Assembly: GCA_012727895.1 (NCBI GenBank)
Contig: JAAYGG010000012.1
Coordinates: 1 to 38,337 of the forward strand
Length of the DNA stretch: 38,337 nt
Reading direction: 5' to 3'
Source: Bacillota bacterium
GTDB taxonomy: Bacteria > Bacillota > UBA4882 > UBA10575
Part shown: piece by piece, positions 14,913 to 23,113 of the stretch
Position numbering within the stretch: position 1 is the first letter of the stretch
How the letters are laid out: every line of letters begins with the position of its first letter
The notes under the pieces: generated by a model
The model's database searches: none
Seen by the model: only the letters and a program-made list of their open reading frames with translations
Told to the model about the DNA's origin: nothing
Made by a program: the position numbers and the translations under genes

Positions 14913-15605
14913 ATGGATTTTTCTTTTTCCGATTTTCACATGCATTCGTTTCTCAGTGACGGGATAATGCTCCCCATAGAACTCATCCGTTTTGCCGCCG
15001 CCAGCGGACGCCGGGTGGTGGCGGTAACGGATCATGTCTCCGCATCCACTATGGAACGGATCATCCGGGAAGTGAAAGCGGATGCGGCTTTGGCCGAAAA
15101 ATACTGGGGAATAACGGCCATCGCGGGGGTGGAATTGACAAATATCCCTGCCGGCGCCGTTGCCCCCCTGGCGGCAAGAGCCCGTGAACTCGGAGCCGAA
15201 CTGGTGGTAGTCCACGGGGAGACCCTGGTCGAACCGGTGGAGCCCGGGACCAACCTGGCAGCGGTCAGTTGCCCGGACGTTGATATCCTGGCCCATCCAG
15301 GCCTGATTACCTTGGAGGAAGCACGCCTGGCAAAGGAAAACGGGGTTTATCTGGAGGTTTCTTTGCGAAAGGGGCACTCTTTCTCCAATGGCCATGTGGT
15401 CAATATGGCCAGAAAAGCCGGGGCCAAGCTGCTGATTAATTCCGACGCCCATACCCCCGACAACCTCTTCGCGCAGGAACTGGCGATAAGAGTAGGCCGG
15501 GGCGCCGGTTTGACCGCTGAAGAGATCGCACTGCTCAGCGAGAATGCCCGCCAGATAACCGAAAGGGTCTTGGCGCGGCGCAAAGCAGCCGAAAATAGCA
15601 GATAA
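14913..15605 (+). CDS. PHP-domain phosphoesterase (histidinol-phosphatase-like)
   Basis: 230-residue metal-dependent phosphoesterase. Metal-ligand motifs are DFHMHSFLSDG near the start, VTDH (about 41-44), VVVHGE, ILAHPG and NSDAHTPD near the C-terminus. The order fits the PHP family shared by histidinol phosphatase (HisK) and related enzymes; substrate is not evident, and no histidine genes are nearby. This family member recurs next to YlmC-like genes in Clostridia by my recollection. Confidence 0.85.
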   Translation: MDFSFSDFHMHSFLSDGIMLPIELIRFAAASGRRVVAVTDHVSASTMERIIREVKADAALAEKYWGITAIAGVELTNIPAGAVAPLAARARELGAELVVVHGETLVEPVEPGTNLAAVSCPDVDILAHPGLITLEEARLAKENGVYLEVSLRKGHSFSNGHVVNMARKAGAKLLINSDAHTPDNLFAQELAIRVGRGAGLTAEEIALLSENARQITERVLARRKAAENSR

Positions 15606-15727
15606 ATGGAGATTTTTATTTATTTCTCTTATTTCCAGCAGGAAAGGGAAAAAGCGGGGCGAATAGATTAACCGGGTCCGGGTGTTTCCCGTTCCTGGTG
15701 AAGAAATCAGGCGTTGGGGGTGTCCTT

Positions 15728-17041
15728 ATGAGGCGCTGGCCTTTTTGGACTGGGCTTTTTTTCGCGGCTTTCCTTTTTGTCTCCTTACCGTTTCCGGCGA
15801 TGGCGACGGATGATATTGATAGCACCTATAACAATGATATGGATAATACCTATAACAACGGGGAAATGATATGGCTGGATGATGCCGGGGCGGTTGAGAT
15901 CGATCCCGGTATCGATTTTCTTCATACCAAGTATGCACGGGGCCGGGTACTCCAAGTGATTTCCGAGGAAGAAACGCTCGACGCTATGACCGGGGAACCC
16001 GTAATGGACCAGGTTTTAAAAGTGCGGATTCTTTCCGGGGAATTCAAGGGCGAAGAGGTTGTTGTCTATAATTACGGCATGGATAACCCGATTTACGGTA
16101 TCCATGTTACCCAAGGCGACGGCGTTATCGTGGCGTTACAGGTGGAAGAGGGGGTTATCAAAGAAGCCTTTATCGCCAACTACTTACGGGAGCCCCCCAT
16201 TTATATCCTGGTCTTCCTGTTTGTCCTGGCTTTGCTGGCCATTGGCTGGCGCAAGGGAGCGAAGGCTCTTATTTCGTTATTATTAACCATGATTATCGTC
16301 TGGAAGATCCTCCTCCCCGGCCTTTTACGCGGGCATAACCCGGTGGGTTTAACCGTATTGGTCGCCGCTGTTGCTACCATGATAACCATCGCCATTGTCG
16401 CGGGCTTTTCCTGCAAGAGCTTGGCGGCAATCCTCGGGACCATCGGCGGGTTGGGGGTGGCCGGGGTAGCGGCCATGCTGGCAGGGAAGGCCGCCAGCCT
16501 CACCGGGTACGGGATTGAGGGAGCGGGAGCCCTCTCTTATATCCCCCAAGAAGTTAACCTGGATGTTCAGGGGCTGCTGTTCGCCGGGATTATCATCGGC
16601 GCCCTAGGCGCGGTGATGGATGTCAGCATGTCGGTCTCGTCTGCTGTTGAGGAAGTGAAAAAGGCCAACCCTGCACTGGGCGCGGCGGATCTCTTCCGGT
16701 CCGGGATGAATGTGGGACGTGATGTGATGGGGACAATGGCCAATACGCTGATCCTGGCCTATACCGGCAGTTCCGTCCCCTTGCTCCTGCTGATTATGGC
16801 TTACCGGGATCCGTACCTGGAAATCATTAACCTGGATATGATCGCTTCCGAGATTGTCCGGGCATTCTCCGGAAGCCTGGGAATGGTAATGGTGGTACCG
16901 CTGACCGCGTTTATTGCCAGCCTGCTCTTCGAGCACTGCTGGCGGCGGGCGGAGGAACCCGCGAAGGTGGAGGAAGGCCAGGCCAAGGTTGAGAAAAAAA
17001 GCCGGGCCAAGGTTGAGAGGGCTCAGGAAAAAGAAGAATAA
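15728..17041 (+). CDS. YibE/F family membrane protein
   Basis: 437 residues: signal peptide (RRWPFWTGLFFAAFLFV to ~25, cleaved near AMA), an Asp/Asn/Tyr-rich stretch, a soluble beta domain to about 150, then about seven to eight hydrophobic spans and a Lys/Glu-rich tail. LFAGIIIGALGAVMDVSMSV and the ‘GRDVMGTMANTLILAY’ region are typical of YibE/F proteins, proposed transporters of unknown substrate. ATG15728 is preferred over GTG15698 because the signal peptide begins there. It converges on the SatD-like gene with a shared terminator region. Confidence 0.85.
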   Translation: MRRWPFWTGLFFAAFLFVSLPFPAMATDDIDSTYNNDMDNTYNNGEMIWLDDAGAVEIDPGIDFLHTKYARGRVLQVISEEETLDAMTGEPVMDQVLKVRILSGEFKGEEVVVYNYGMDNPIYGIHVTQGDGVIVALQVEEGVIKEAFIANYLREPPIYILVFLFVLALLAIGWRKGAKALISLLLTMIIVWKILLPGLLRGHNPVGLTVLVAAVATMITIAIVAGFSCKSLAAILGTIGGLGVAGVAAMLAGKAASLTGYGIEGAGALSYIPQEVNLDVQGLLFAGIIIGALGAVMDVSMSVSSAVEEVKKANPALGAADLFRSGMNVGRDVMGTMANTLILAYTGSSVPLLLLIMAYRDPYLEIINLDMIASEIVRAFSGSLGMVMVVPLTAFIASLLFEHCWRRAEEPAKVEEGQAKVEKKSRAKVERAQEKEE

Positions 17042-17058
17042 AAAGGGCATGCTTGCCC
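17037..17058 (-). terminator. Terminator of the SatD-like gene
   Basis: Read on the minus strand, GGGCA-AGCA-TGCCC is followed by five T residues (stem arms 17045-17049 and 17054-17058). It overlaps the stop of the convergent yibEF gene. Confidence 0.65.
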
Positions 17059-17068
17059 GGAACGGGGG

Positions 17069-17752
17069 TTATTCCGGTTTTCCCAGGGTTTTCTGGAGGT
17101 CCCAGGGGAGAAGGGTGCGCCAGCGGACATGGGAAAGGAGCTCCCAAAGCATACGGCAGATCTGCCCGTACCGCTCCCAGCGGGCATGTTTCAGCCTTTG
17201 ACTGACAGCCGCCTGGGTAATACCGAGGATCTCCGCCATTTCGATTTGGGTCAGGCCTTGCCGGGCCAGTTTAATCGTTTCCCGGTGGGCGATACTCCAA
17301 TTGTTGCGCAGATCGCTCTCCACGGCAAAAAGGGAATTGGTTAACCTGGTCAGAAAAGGTGAGGGAAACCGTACGGCCACATCCTGGTCCCCGCCGGCCA
17401 GGTCCTTGAAGGCCTTTTTGGCGGCGGTGACCGCCGGCCCCTTGATTTCTATGGTATTCTCATGCTGACGCCTTTTCAACCCGGTGGCGATGGTACCGAC
17501 GCCAAGGGTGAATTGAAAGCGGAGCGGGTGCATCTCCAGATCTATTAACTGTAAAAGATGGAGGAACCTTGGCGCTTCCTGTACATAAAGAACCCCTTCG
17601 CCCTCAAATCCGGAAAGGATAAAACGGGAAGCCAGGTAAGGCTGGAAGATCCTGTTCTGCAGGGCGATTATTTTATTCATCTTTTCTCTCTGGTCATCGG
17701 GAGGTTCATGGAGCGGACGGAATTTCATCACCGCATAAAGAGTGGGTTCCAT
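17069..17752 (-). CDS. Divergent SatD-like protein with C-terminal helix-turn-helix
   Basis: 227 residues. The N-terminal ~150 follow the SatD outline: SRFILSGFEGEGVLY, LGVGTIAT and KGPAVTAAKKAF, matching the family's ‘SkFiiTlGDefQGll’, ‘GiGeI.T’ and ‘DGPA...AR’ blocks, but the acidic GD and first GDiv.SR motifs are degraded. The C-terminus (about 170-205) is a clear helix-turn-helix, LTQIEMAEILGITQAAVSQR, unlike a plain SatD. It may thus be a DNA-binding regulator with a nucleotide-sensing domain; this is inference. ATG17752 has AAGGAGG nine bases upstream. Confidence 0.68.
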   Translation of the reverse strand: MEPTLYAVMKFRPLHEPPDDQREKMNKIIALQNRIFQPYLASRFILSGFEGEGVLYVQEAPRFLHLLQLIDLEMHPLRFQFTLGVGTIATGLKRRQHENTIEIKGPAVTAAKKAFKDLAGGDQDVAVRFPSPFLTRLTNSLFAVESDLRNNWSIAHRETIKLARQGLTQIEMAEILGITQAAVSQRLKHARWERYGQICRMLWELLSHVRWRTLLPWDLQKTLGKPE

Positions 17753-18042
17753 GGGCTGGACCTCCTTGGTTTTTAGGGTCCGGGAGCCTTTGCCGCCGGA
17801 AGGCGAATCCCAGAAGACGAATTCCATATGATTAATTCGGAAGAGTTCTCCCAATTCCTGCAGCAATGATTTTAATGATGTAGAATTTTAAGACTGTTCC
17901 CCGCTTCAGGCGCAATCGTAAACTTCACCGCCGGGGATTTTTTACGTTACCGGGGCGGCTCTGGCCGCCCGCCAGTTGGCCGATGAAGGGCGGGTTATCT
18001 CCTTCCCAGCGGAATAGGCCGGCGTTTTTTACAGAAAGAATC
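17753..18042. other. Intergenic region between SatD-like gene and uronate locus
   Basis: Divergent spacer. A 31-codon plus-strand frame (17922-18017) reads IFYVTGAALAARQLADEGR then VISFPAE and a stop. It has no start codon, and looks like the stranded C-terminus of a lost gene, though chance cannot be excluded. No other feature is seen before the promoter at 18043. Confidence 0.35.
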
Positions 18043-18071
18043 TTGAATGGGGCAAAATTTTTTAGTATACT
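18043..18071 (+). promoter_or_regulatory. Promoter of the uronate locus
   Basis: TTGAAT (18043-18048) and TATACT (18066-18071) are 17 bases apart. The operator at 18075 starts three bases after the -10 box, so a bound repressor would block transcription start. Confidence 0.75.
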
Positions 18072-18074
18072 GAA

Positions 18075-18088
18075 TGTAAGCGTTTACA
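18075..18088 (+). promoter_or_regulatory. LacI/CcpA-type operator (site 1)
   Basis: TGTAAGCGTTTACA is a near-perfect 14-base palindrome with the central CG typical of LacI-family sites. A shorter copy of the same sequence precedes the LacI-family gene of this locus, which makes that regulator the likely reader; CcpA is the alternative because the motif also fits a cre box. Confidence 0.75.
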
Positions 18089-18114
18089 TATTAGAGAAAG
18101 GGGAGTCGGTCCGG

Positions 18115-19359
18115 ATGATGAACGGAACGGAACTGCGGGCGAAAGTCGCGGCGATCATTGATAACACCCCCCTGGTGGATATACATACACACCTCTTCCC
18201 CCCCTCTTTTGGCAATATGATGCTCCGGGGGATCGACGAGCTTTTGACCTATCATTACCTGGTGGCGGAGACCCTCAGGTACCGGCCGGAAAAGACCGAA
18301 GAGTTCTGGCGGTTGCCCTTGACGGCCCAGGCGGATCTGGTCTGGGAGACGCTTTTCCTGGAGCGCTCCCCGGTGAGCGAGGCCTGCCGCGGCGTCCTGA
18401 CCACCCTGAAGTTATTGGGGCTTGACACTTCCACCCGTGCCCTCGCCGAATACCGGGAGTTTTTTGCTGGGCTGACCCCGGAGGAACACGTGGATCTGGT
18501 TTGCCAAAAGGCGGGGGTAAAAGCGGTGGTCATGACGAACGACCCCTTTGACCCGGAAGAGAGCAGGTATTGGCAGGAGAATTACCCGGTTGACCGGCGT
18601 TTTTTAGCCGCCCTTCGCCTGGATGTGCTTTTGAATAAATGGCCGGAGGCCGCCGCCTCTTTACAGAGTGCCGGCTATGAGGTGGACCTGGCGATGACCG
18701 GCCGCACCTTTGCGGAGGTCCGGCGCTTCCTGGAAGAATGGGCTAAAAGGATGAACCCGTTGTATCTAGCGGTCTCGCTCCCGCCCGCCTTCGCTTTTCC
18801 GGAGGAGAGTCCCAGGGGCCAACTGTTGGAGAAGGCAATCCTCCCCTTCTGCCGGGAGAGCGGACTTCCCCTGGCTTTGATGATCGGCGTGAAGAAACTG
18901 GTCAACCCGGCGCTGCGGCTGGCCGGTGACAGTGTGGGGCGCTCCCGGATTGAGACCGTGGAAAACCTCTGCGCTGCTTATCCGGAGAATAAGTTCCTTG
19001 TCACCTTCCTTTCCCGGGAAAACCAGCATGAACTATGCGTGGCCGCCCGGAAATTCGGGAACCTGATGCCCTTTGGCTGTTGGTGGTTTTTGAACACACC
19101 CGGGCTGATCCGGGAACTCACCGGCATGCGCCTGGAACTTCTGGGCTTGAGCTTTATCCCCCAGCACTCCGACGCCCGGGTCCTGGATCAGCTGGTCTAC
19201 AAATGGGACCACAGCCGGAAGGAGATTGCCCGGGTCTTAACGGAGAAATATGAGGACCTGGCGGCCACCGGCTGGCAAATTACGGAGGAGGCCATCCGGA
19301 AGGATGTGGAAGGGCTCTTCTTCCGCAACTTCCAGGAGTTTTTGGGGATTTCCTTGTAA
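18115..19359 (+). CDS. uxaC: Uronate isomerase, Bh0493 type
   Basis: 414-residue amidohydrolase-superfamily enzyme interconverting D-glucuronate with D-fructuronate (and galacturonate with tagaturonate). It starts with VDIHTHLFPP (His24, His26 as metal ligands), then IDELLTYHYLVAE, SPVSEACRGVL, VVMTNDPFD, SRENQHEL, FGCWWF and IPQHSDARVL. These blocks match Bacillus halodurans Bh0493, a divergent, shorter uronate isomerase shown to have this activity, as I remember its sequence. Length about 410-430 also fits Bh0493 rather than the ~470-residue classic UxaC. ATG18115 has AAAGGGGAG nine bases upstream. Confidence 0.9.
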   Translation: MMNGTELRAKVAAIIDNTPLVDIHTHLFPPSFGNMMLRGIDELLTYHYLVAETLRYRPEKTEEFWRLPLTAQADLVWETLFLERSPVSEACRGVLTTLKLLGLDTSTRALAEYREFFAGLTPEEHVDLVCQKAGVKAVVMTNDPFDPEESRYWQENYPVDRRFLAALRLDVLLNKWPEAAASLQSAGYEVDLAMTGRTFAEVRRFLEEWAKRMNPLYLAVSLPPAFAFPEESPRGQLLEKAILPFCRESGLPLALMIGVKKLVNPALRLAGDSVGRSRIETVENLCAAYPENKFLVTFLSRENQHELCVAARKFGNLMPFGCWWFLNTPGLIRELTGMRLELLGLSFIPQHSDARVLDQLVYKWDHSRKEIARVLTEKYEDLAATGWQITEEAIRKDVEGLFFRNFQEFLGISL

Positions 19360-19390
19360 CAACCCTGCCGGGCTGTGGTTTTGTTGACGG

Positions 19391-19455
19391 GTGCGCGAAT
19401 CCGGTAGCAGGTCTGATGCGCGAACCGGTTTGCGGATTTCCTGTGCGAATCCGGT
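19391..19455 (+). repeat. Three imperfect GCGAATCCGGT direct repeats upstream of lacI-type gene
   Basis: TGCGCGAATCCGGT-like units occur at 19391-19405, 19416-19429 (AACCGGT variant) and 19443-19455, about 25-26 bases apart. They lie between the uronate isomerase stop and operator site 2. Regular spacing suggests a binding array, but no known motif is recognised. Confidence 0.5.
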
Positions 19456-19478
19456 GGGCACATCCGGCGGGCGATAAA

Positions 19479-19492
19479 TGTAAGCGTTTTCG
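19479..19492 (+). promoter_or_regulatory. LacI-type operator (site 2)
   Basis: TGTAAGCGTTTTCG shares its first 11 bases with operator site 1 and lies 24 bases before the regulator start codon, suggesting autoregulation. Confidence 0.6.
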
Positions 19493-19516
19493 GAATGCAG
19501 ATTTGGGTGAGTCAAA

Positions 19517-20515
19517 ATGCGAATGAAAGACATTGCCGACCTGGCCGGCGTCTCGATTGCCACCGTTTCCCGGGTCATTAACAACCCGGACCAGGTGAAG
19601 CCGGAAACCAGGGAAAAAGTACAGAAGATTTTAGAACAGACGAATTTCGTGGCCAATGCGGTGGCCCGGGGTCTGGTCATCAACTCCATGCGGACCATCG
19701 GCGTCCTCACCGTTGATATCAGGGATATGTTTTTCGCCAGGGTCATTTATACTATCGAACGCGGCTTTAAAGACCTGGGTTATAATGTGCTCCTCTCCAA
19801 CACCGGCGGCGAGCCGGAGGAGAAAAAAAGGTATATCCAGGTGATGCTGGAACAGCAGGTGGACGGTTTGATCCTGGTCGGGTCGGTCTTCAGGGAACGT
19901 ACCGGGAACAAGCATATCCTGACCGCCGGGAGGAGCGTCCCGGTTGTCCTCATCAACAGCTTCCTGGAGGGGGAGAATATCTACTCTATCCTTTGCGACG
20001 AGGGGGAAGGGATCAGGGAAGCCGTTAACTACCTGGTAAAGCTGGGGCACAGGGATATCTACTATTTTATCGACACCAAGAGCTTTAGCGGCCTGGCCAA
20101 ACTCGAAGGGTTCCGCCGGGGGGCGCGGGAAAACGGCCTGGATGAAAGAAAAGTGCTGGAGATCCCCAGGAGCCTGGAAGGGGGAGAAGAGGGGGTCTAC
20201 CGCCTCCTGGAGGAAAAGAAGAAGTTCTCCGCGATTGTCACCGGCGAGGACCTGACGGCCGCCGGTGCGTTAAAAGCCCTGCTGAAGCTGGGCTACAAAG
20301 TACCGGGGGATGTGTCGGTCGTCGGTTTTAACAACTTGCTTTTGGCCGAGATGACCACGCCCAGTTTGACTTCGGTGGATAACATGGGGGAGGCGATGGC
20401 AATGGCGGCTGTGCAGACCCTCTATAATGTGTTGCAGAAGAACCCGACGCCCCCCAAGACGGTGCTCACCCCTCTCCTGGTGCCGCGGGAGAGCACCGGG
20501 GCGTTTCCGGGTTGA
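19517..20515 (+). CDS. LacI-family transcriptional regulator of the uronate locus
   Basis: 332 residues. N-terminal helix-turn-helix MKDIADLAGVSIATVSRVIN with the hinge helix following (about 50-58: AVARGL), then a periplasmic-binding-like sensor domain with IGVLTVDIRD, DGLILVG, GHRDIYYF, GFRRGA, VVGFNN and TTPSLTSVD. It would bind a sugar acid or its phosphate and release the two matching operators at 18075 and 19479. GGGTGAG precedes ATG19517. Confidence 0.93.
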   Translation: MRMKDIADLAGVSIATVSRVINNPDQVKPETREKVQKILEQTNFVANAVARGLVINSMRTIGVLTVDIRDMFFARVIYTIERGFKDLGYNVLLSNTGGEPEEKKRYIQVMLEQQVDGLILVGSVFRERTGNKHILTAGRSVPVVLINSFLEGENIYSILCDEGEGIREAVNYLVKLGHRDIYYFIDTKSFSGLAKLEGFRRGARENGLDERKVLEIPRSLEGGEEGVYRLLEEKKKFSAIVTGEDLTAAGALKALLKLGYKVPGDVSVVGFNNLLLAEMTTPSLTSVDNMGEAMAMAAVQTLYNVLQKNPTPPKTVLTPLLVPRESTGAFPG

Positions 20516-20662
20516 GGATGCCGGTGTTTCTTTTTTCGACCGGCCGGCTTAGTGGTTTGCCCCGGTGTTGATTGGCATGGAGCCATACCGGCTTTCAGTA
20601 GTAATTGACGAGCCAGAGATCCAGCTTCCAGCTGGTTTGCTACAGCGAGGGGAGGTGAAGAG

Positions 20663-21505
20663 ATGAACGCTCTTTTCAATATCCAAGGGAAAACCGCAGT
20701 TATTACCGGCGGTGGCGGTGTTTTATGCAGTGAACTGGCCCGGGCTCTGGCTGCCGAGGGCGTCCGTGTGGCGGTCCTGGACTATAACGGCGAGGCAGCG
20801 CGGAAGGTAGCCGGTGAGATCGAGGAGCAGGGCGGCACAGCCCTGGCGGTGCAAGTCAACGTTCTGGAGAACGAGGAGTTGGTCTCCGCCAAAGAGCTCA
20901 TCCTCAAGGAATTCGGGAAGATCGATATCCTTATTAACGGGGCCGGCGGTAACCACCCGCGGGCAACGACAAACGAATTCTTTTCCCGGGAAGACCTGGA
21001 GGACTCCGGGGTTCAGACCTTCTTCGACCTGGATCCCGAGGCGGCCCAGTCCGTCTTCAACCTGAACTTTACCGGTACTTTCCTGCCGAGCAAGATCTTT
21101 GGCGAAGCCATGGCCGCCCAGGGGGGAGGGGTGATCCTCAATATCTCCTCCATGAGCGCCATGCGCACCTTGACCAAGGTACCGGCGTATTCCGCAGCTA
21201 AAGCCGCGGTTTCCAACTTCACCCAGTGGCTGGCGGTCTATCTCGCCCCGGGCGGGGTCCGGGTGAACGCAATTGCCCCGGGGTTCTTCCTGACCGAGCA
21301 GAACCGGTTCTTGCTGACGGATAAGGAGACCGGGGGATTAACGGAAAGAGGGAAGAAGATTATTGCCCATACGCCCATGGGGCGCTTTGGCAACCCGGAA
21401 GACCTGGTGGGGACGGTCTTATGGCTGGTCTCCGATGCTTCGGCTTTTGTCACCGGGGTGGTGGTCCCGATCGATGGGGGGTTCGCCGCCTTCAGCGGTG
21501 TCTAG
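20663..21505 (+). CDS. uxuB: D-mannonate oxidoreductase (fructuronate reductase), YjmF/UxuB SDR type
   Basis: 280-residue short-chain dehydrogenase. NAD(P) loop TGGGGVL (15-21), catalytic Ser162/163, Tyr176 and Lys180 (YSAAK). The specific blocks INGAGGNHPRATT, FFLTEQNRFLLT, HTPMGRFG and the C-terminal DGGFAAFSGV match Bacillus YjmF, which reduces D-fructuronate to D-mannonate. Thus it takes the product of the upstream uronate isomerase. Strong GGGGAGGTG upstream of ATG. No mannonate dehydratase (UxuA) follows. Confidence 0.9.
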   Translation: MNALFNIQGKTAVITGGGGVLCSELARALAAEGVRVAVLDYNGEAARKVAGEIEEQGGTALAVQVNVLENEELVSAKELILKEFGKIDILINGAGGNHPRATTNEFFSREDLEDSGVQTFFDLDPEAAQSVFNLNFTGTFLPSKIFGEAMAAQGGGVILNISSMSAMRTLTKVPAYSAAKAAVSNFTQWLAVYLAPGGVRVNAIAPGFFLTEQNRFLLTDKETGGLTERGKKIIAHTPMGRFGNPEDLVGTVLWLVSDASAFVTGVVVPIDGGFAAFSGV

Positions 21506-21633
21506 CCGCAGTCCGGCCTGGCGGGGCGGCGCCGCAGTGGCGGCGGTTCCCATGAACAATCCCATGGGTTGCCGTTAACGGCGCCGCTGCCGGTTGGGGC
21601 CGGGAAAAATGAAAAAAGAAGAGGAGGAAAACC

Positions 21634-23079
21634 ATGGCGCAAGCGGATATTGGCCTGATTGGCCTGGCGGTGATGGGCCAAAACCTGGTCCTCAATATGG
21701 AGGAGAAAGGTTTTACAGTAGCCGTCTATAACCGGACGCCGGAAAAAACCGCCGATTTTTTGAAAGAAAAGGGGGAAGGCCGGAAGATCATCGGTACCTA
21801 TTCCCTGCAAGAACTGGTGGCTGCGGTCAAAAAGCCCCGGAAGATTATGCTCATGGTGAAGGCCGGGCAACCGGTGGACGCTTTTATCGATCAGTTAATC
21901 CCCCTCCTGGAAAAAGGCGATATTATTATCGACGGCGGCAATTCGCATTTCCCCGATACCATCCGCCGGACGAAGAAGGTGGAGGAGGCCGGCCTCCTCT
22001 ATATCGGGACCGGGGTCTCCGGCGGGGAGGAGGGTGCTTTAAAGGGGCCCAGTATTATGCCGGGGGGTTCCCCGGAGGCCTGGCCGCACGTGGCGCCGAT
22101 CTTCCAGAAGATCGCCGCCAAGGTGGCGGATGGCACCCCCTGCTGTCAATGGGTGGGAAACGACGGCGCCGGCCATTTCGTCAAGATGGTGCACAACGGG
22201 ATCGAATACGGGGATATGCAGCTGATCTGTGAAGCCTACTACATCATGAAACACGCCCTGGGCCTCTCCTACGATGAAATGCACCGGATCTTTACCGAAT
22301 GGAACCGGGGGGAACTCAACAGCTACCTTATTGAGATTACCGCGGATATCCTGGGGAAAAAGGATAAGGAAACCGGGAAGCCGCTGGTTGAACTGATCCT
22401 GGATACCGCCGGGCAGAAGGGGACAGGTAAATGGACCAGCCAGGCCGCGCTGGATCTGGGCGTCCCCGCTCCGACCATTGCCGAGGCGGTCTTTGCCCGC
22501 TTCCTCTCGGCGATAAAAGAGGAAAGGGTCGCCGCTTCACAGGTGCTTTCCGGGCCCGACGGCAAGTACCAAGGGGATAAAGAAGAGTTTATTGAAGCGA
22601 TCCGGCAGGCTTTGTACGCCTCGAAGATCTGCTCCTATGCCCAGGGATTTGCCCTCATGCGGGAGGCGGCCAAAGAGTACGGGTGGGAACTGAAATTCGG
22701 CGAGATCGCCCTGCTTTGGCGGAACGGCTGCATCATCCGGGCCCAGTTCCTGGAGAGGATTAAAGAGGCTTATGCGGAAAAGCCGGACCTTGCCAACCTC
22801 TTGCTGGCCCCCTACTTCCGGGAAGCGGTGGAAAAAGCCCAGGAAAACTGGAGAAAGGTGGTCAGTGTCGCGGTCAACCTGGGACTGCCGGTACCGGCAT
22901 TCAGCTCCGCGCTGGCCTATTTTGACGGTTACCGCCGGGCGGTCCTTCCGGCCAACCTCCTCCAGGCCCAGCGCGACTATTTCGGGGCCCATACCTACCG
23001 GCGGACCGACAAGCCCGGCGTCTTCCATACCCAGTGGTTGACCCCGGGGGCGGAGATAACCAGCGATCCGGTGGACTGA
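21634..23079 (+). CDS. gnd: 6-Phosphogluconate dehydrogenase, decarboxylating
   Basis: 481 residues. NADP loop [13 protein letters not shown] (9-21) and NRTP after beta2. Substrate motifs are [20 protein letters not shown] (126-145) and [15 protein letters not shown] with Lys184 and Glu191. C-terminal all-helical domain and swapped tail of usual length. It oxidises 6-phosphogluconate to ribulose 5-phosphate and CO2. Placement between the mannonate oxidoreductase and a LarA homologue suggests a gluconate-centred route rather than the oxidative pentose pathway alone. AGAAGAGGAGG precedes the ATG. Confidence 0.96.
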   Translation: MAQADIGLIGLAVMGQNLVLNMEEKGFTVAVYNRTPEKTADFLKEKGEGRKIIGTYSLQELVAAVKKPRKIMLMVKAGQPVDAFIDQLIPLLEKGDIIIDGGNSHFPDTIRRTKKVEEAGLLYIGTGVSGGEEGALKGPSIMPGGSPEAWPHVAPIFQKIAAKVADGTPCCQWVGNDGAGHFVKMVHNGIEYGDMQLICEAYYIMKHALGLSYDEMHRIFTEWNRGELNSYLIEITADILGKKDKETGKPLVELILDTAGQKGTGKWTSQAALDLGVPAPTIAEAVFARFLSAIKEERVAASQVLSGPDGKYQGDKEEFIEAIRQALYASKICSYAQGFALMREAAKEYGWELKFGEIALLWRNGCIIRAQFLERIKEAYAEKPDLANLLLAPYFREAVEKAQENWRKVVSVAVNLGLPVPAFSSALAYFDGYRRAVLPANLLQAQRDYFGAHTYRRTDKPGVFHTQWLTPGAEITSDPVD

Positions 23080-23113
23080 AAGCCGGCCGCCGGAGGAAAG
23101 GAGGAAGGAACAG

